6,514 nt of DNA from the NCBI GenBank assembly GCA_964418365.1, contig CAYQLM010000127.1:1-6514 (forward strand), given 5' to 3'. Under the pieces are notes generated by a model that saw only the letters and a list, made by a program, of their open reading frames with translations, searched no databases and had not been told where the DNA came from. The stretch comes from JBBDXS01 sp964418365 (lineage in GTDB: Bacteria > Chloroflexota > Dehalococcoidia > DSTF01 > RBG-16-68-14). The first letter of the stretch is position 1. Each line of letters begins with the position of its first letter. Below, piece after piece: positions 4,227 to 6,514 of the stretch. Position numbers and translations under genes: made by a program.

Positions 4227-5909
4227 ATGGAACCGCAGTACCGCTTCTGCACCAGCGCCGACGGCACACGGATTGCCTTCTCCACGCTCGGCGGGGGCCA
4301 CCGAACGCCGGCCATCAACGTTGAATCATGGGCGATGACACAAGAGGGGCACTGGCGGCATCCCGCGGTCCGCGCGGTCGACTGGACACTAGCGCAGGAC
4401 CGCTGCTTCGTGGCGTTCGACCGGCGCGGCGTGGGCGGCTCGCAGCGAAGCGTGGAAGACCTCTCGCTGGAGGCTCAGGTGGCCGACCTTCGCGCCGTCG
4501 CCGAGCAACTCGAATTCGAGCGCTTCGACCTACTGGGAGGAGTGGACGCCGTGGCGCTCGCCTACGCTGCCACCTACCCGGAGCAGGTCCGCTGTCTCAT
4601 GCTATGGAGCCCGTACGCGCGCGGCGCCGACACGATGGACGCGGGCCAGGCGCGTGGCCTCGCGGAGCTGATCCGGGGCAACTGGAATCTGGCCACGAGG
4701 ACGATAGCGAACGCTATTGCTTTCCCTAGCGGTCCCGTGGAGGCCCAGCGCGAGTTCGCGAAGCTGCTGCGCGAGTCCATATCGCCGGAGGTCGCCGCCA
4801 GGTACATCGAGTTCCAGGCGAGCGTCGATGTCAGCGCACTGCTGCCCCGGGTGCAGGCGCCCACGCTCATTTTCTGCAACCGCGAGAGCCAAGTCGTCCC
4901 TATCAGCGCCGTGAGGGCGGTGGCGGAACTCATCCCGGACGCCCGCCTGACCGTGTTCGAGGGCGATAGCGACCTCGGTACGGAGGAGAAGCAACTCGAG
5001 ATCGTGCGCGAGTTCCTGGACGAAGCGGAGGAAGGGGAAGGCGCGCCACCCCCGTACAGCGCCGCCACGGCTAGGATGGGGGCCGTGGCCCCGCTCACAT
5101 TCGCCGCCGGCCGCTACACCGTCACCCGCCTGCTGGGCGAGGGCGCCCAGAAGATCGTCTACCTGGTCCACGACGCGGCGCTCGAACGCGACTGCGCGCT
5201 CGCGCTGCTCAAGACGGAGGTGCTGGACGCAGACAGCCTGGCCCGTGTGCGACGGGAGGGCCAGGCGATGGCGCGTCTCACCCATCCGAACATCGTTACC
5301 GTGCACGACATCGGGGAGGAGGACGGCCGGCCGTACCTCGTCTGCGAATACGTGCCGGGCGGCGACTTGCGCCATGAGCTGGACCGAGCCAACGGCTCGC
5401 TGCCGCTCAAGCGAGCGCTGGCCATCGCTGCGGATGTCTGCTGCGCATTGGCATTCGCCCACAGCCAGGGCATCATCCACCGCGACGTCAAGCCGGGCAA
5501 CGTGCATCTGGCTGGGGACGGCAGCGCCAAGCTGGGGGACTTCGGTCTGGCGCTGGCCGCGGACCAGTCGCGCCTGACGATGGCGGGATCTGCGATGGGG
5601 ACGGCACCGTACATGGCGCCGGAGCAGGCGCGCGGGCAGCCGGTGGACGCGAGGAGCGACCTCTATTCCCTGGGCTGCCTGCTGTACGAGCTGATCACCG
5701 GACGGCCGCCGTTTACCGGTGACGACCCGATGGCCGTCGTGTCGCAGCACGTGCACGCGCGGCCGGAGCCGCCCAGCCACCACAATGCACAGGTCCCTGA
5801 CGATCTGGAGCAGCTCGTGCTCGCTCTCCTAGCAAAGGCCAGGGAGGAGCGGCCGTCGTCAGCCGACGACGCCCTGGTCGAGCTGAAACGGATCGCGGCG
5901 GAGAGCTGA
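4227..5909 (+). CDS. Alpha/beta-hydrolase-fold (triad lost) fused to Ser/Thr protein kinase
   Basis: This 560-residue two-domain protein has no signal peptide or membrane segment. Residues 1-266 follow the alpha/beta-hydrolase fold often found in front of cyclase or LuxR domains: RFCTSADGTRIAFSTLG, FDRRGVGGSQR (64-74), AVALAYAATYPEQV (108-121), APTLIFC (211-217) and VVPISAVRAVAELIPDAR (223-240). The nucleophile elbow reads LLGGVDAV, without GxSxG. The usual Asp position is NRES (218-221), and the usual GDxH is GDSD (246-249). All three triad residues therefore appear to be missing. After an acidic, Pro-rich linker (267-290) comes a complete Hanks-type kinase (291-558). It has a G-loop LGEGAQK (303-309), beta3 Lys K329, alphaC Glu E344, HRDVKPGN (418-425, catalytic D420), DFG (438-440) and MAPEQ (463-467). 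The kinase should be active, and the dead hydrolase fold is inferred to sense a ligand or partner. The ATG at 4227 is the first start that includes the whole fold. Confidence 0.92.
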   Translation: MEPQYRFCTSADGTRIAFSTLGGGHRTPAINVESWAMTQEGHWRHPAVRAVDWTLAQDRCFVAFDRRGVGGSQRSVEDLSLEAQVADLRAVAEQLEFERFDLLGGVDAVALAYAATYPEQVRCLMLWSPYARGADTMDAGQARGLAELIRGNWNLATRTIANAIAFPSGPVEAQREFAKLLRESISPEVAARYIEFQASVDVSALLPRVQAPTLIFCNRESQVVPISAVRAVAELIPDARLTVFEGDSDLGTEEKQLEIVREFLDEAEEGEGAPPPYSAATARMGAVAPLTFAAGRYTVTRLLGEGAQKIVYLVHDAALERDCALALLKTEVLDADSLARVRREGQAMARLTHPNIVTVHDIGEEDGRPYLVCEYVPGGDLRHELDRANGSLPLKRALAIAADVCCALAFAHSQGIIHRDVKPGNVHLAGDGSAKLGDFGLALAADQSRLTMAGSAMGTAPYMAPEQARGQPVDARSDLYSLGCLLYELITGRPPFTGDDPMAVVSQHVHARPEPPSHHNAQVPDDLEQLVLALLAKAREERPSSADDALVELKRIAAES

Positions 5910-5929
5910 GCGGAACGGGCAGCACCCGC

Positions 5930-5954
5930 GGGATAGTGCGCTTTCACCTATCCC
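5930..5954 (+). terminator. Hairpin after the hydrolase-kinase gene
   Basis: GGGATAG (5930-5936) and CTATCCC (5948-5954) pair perfectly across an 11-base loop, beginning 20 bases after the stop codon. The position suits a terminator, but only two T follow, so termination would be weak or Rho-assisted. Confidence 0.4.
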
Positions 5955-6153
5955 TTGAGAGCATCCGTCAAAACACTCATGACTTTGCGCGCACCGGACA
6001 CCATCCTACGATAGTGCGGGCCCGTTGGCGCGGCGAACCGCGGGCGAAACAAGCTCAGGGGTCGTCGTGGTCCTCGTGCTGAGCCCGGTCCTGGCAGTGC
6101 GGATGTGACGGAATGCGCACCACCCCCACTCTGGCGGCAGCCCACCGCTGTGA

Positions 6154-6159
6154 TATGAT
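6154..6159 (+). promoter_or_regulatory. Possible -10 box for the second kinase gene
   Basis: TATGAT matches the -10 consensus at five of six positions and stands out in GC-rich sequence. It would give a leader of about 85 bases. No -35 of reasonable quality lies 16-18 bases upstream. Confidence 0.25.
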
Positions 6160-6249
6160 CGGCTGGCTTGATAAGCAGGCGGCGGAAGCTGAGGCGGCGT
6201 TGCCCGCCAGTAGCCGTTCAGCGCGGGAAGCCACCCCACAGGGAGGCCC

Positions 6250-6514
6250 ATGACGCAGGGGGAGCAGGATCACCCCGAAGAGACCCGGGCGGCGGATGCG
6301 CCGGAGGCGCTGACGTTCGCCTCCGGGCGGTACGTCGCCACGCGGCTGCTGAACGAAGGCGGCCAAAAGCGCGTCTACCTAGGGCGCGACACCGAGCTCA
6401 ACCGCAGCGTGGCGATCGCCGTCATCAAGGCGGAGGGGTTGGACGAGGCGGCGCTGGAGCGGGTGCGCCAAGAAGCGCGGACCATCGCCGGCCTGGGCGC
6501 GCAGCCCCACGTGA
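6250..6514 (+). CDS. Ser/Thr protein kinase, N-terminal part (runs off right edge)
   Basis: The frame opens at an ATG with AGGGAGG ending three bases upstream and stays open to the window end, giving 88 residues. A 20-residue acidic leader precedes the N-lobe of a Hanks-type kinase: TFASGRYVATRLL (22-34), G-loop NEGGQKRVYL (35-44), VAIAVIK (54-60) with beta3 Lys K60, and VRQEA (72-76) with the alphaC Glu E75. The first glycine of the G-loop is Asn35, unlike the GEG of the upstream kinase. The match to residues 291-352 of the upstream protein is strong and nearly gap-free (TFAxGRY, TRLL, EGxQKxVYL, RVRxE), so the two kinases are paralogues. Here the kinase is N-terminal and has no hydrolase fold in front. 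Whatever follows the kinase lies outside the window. I expect an intact kinase, but the catalytic loop cannot be seen. Confidence 0.88.
   Translation, partial: MTQGEQDHPEETRAADAPEALTFASGRYVATRLLNEGGQKRVYLGRDTELNRSVAIAVIKAEGLDEAALERVRQEARTIAGLGAQPHV

Larger units (their letters stand above)
5910..6249. other. Intergenic region between the two kinase genes
   Basis: The region holds a 7-bp hairpin shortly after the first kinase gene, a TATGAT box at 6154-6159 on the plus strand with no clear -35, and the ribosome-binding site of the next gene. The minus-strand frames across it show no family motif and run into the next kinase gene. The 340-base gap with its own candidate promoter suggests that the second kinase is transcribed separately. 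Confidence 0.5.

Noticed and set aside
4602..5783. Minus-strand frame of 393 codons
   Set aside because: It is antisense to the hydrolase-kinase gene, is Arg/His-rich without motifs, and has no ribosome-binding site that I can see.
5932..6018. Nine-base direct repeat GATAGTGCG at 5932 and 6010
   Set aside because: It occurs only twice with no regular spacing; chance is a sufficient explanation.
5948..6366. Overlapping minus-strand frames between and into the kinase genes
   Set aside because: No domain pattern is visible, they overlap one another in different frames, and part is antisense to kinase 2.
1..6514. CRISPR array, tRNA, rRNA or insertion-sequence ends
   Set aside because: No regularly spaced repeats, no tRNA cloverleaf signature and no transposase motifs were seen on either strand.

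Overview
The window is GC-rich bacterial DNA that mixes three intact gene blocks with a stretch of decayed genes. No rRNA, tRNA, phage, transposon or CRISPR sequence is visible. The gene content is a cyclase opening with an LFTDVVGST motif, a FadA5-like thiolase, TPR units of the EPALxxxxAxALxNKG type, and a soluble kinase fused to an alpha/beta-hydrolase fold. This suits a high-GC Actinomycetota or Chloroflexota lineage, probably environmental. That placement rests on recalled families, not on a search.

Left block (minus strand, 1-1668): the first 94 codons of a class III adenylate/guanylate cyclase run off the left edge. They are preceded by a good sigma70-type promoter and a TTG start. Upstream of it lies a perfect 11-bp hairpin, followed by a complete thiolase that closely resembles mycobacterial FadA5. 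The thiolase probably starts at a GTG with an AGGAG ribosome-binding site.

Decay zone (about 1750-2560): the plus strand holds a broken SRAP (HMCES/YedK) gene with no start codon, an in-frame stop and a missing middle. The minus strand holds the back half of a second class III cyclase domain with a frameshift. Neither can make a working protein as it stands.

Middle block (minus strand, 2560-3894): a J-domain-like protein without HPD, a small very basic ORF, and a degenerate TPR protein lie in one direction behind an extended -10 promoter. The promoter has an 11-bp dyad at the predicted transcription start. The basic ORF and the TPR frame may be one gene split by a frameshift.

Right block (plus strand, 4227-6514): a 560-residue protein joins an alpha/beta-hydrolase fold that seems to have lost its whole catalytic triad to a C-terminal Ser/Thr kinase with intact catalytic motifs. 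A second kinase of the same subfamily follows and runs off the right edge. The middle and right blocks are transcribed away from each other across 3776-4226, which contains two clear dyads. The likely theme is cytoplasmic signalling (cyclic nucleotide, phosphorylation, protein-interaction domains) next to an unrelated lipid or steroid thiolase. The functional link between the blocks is inference.
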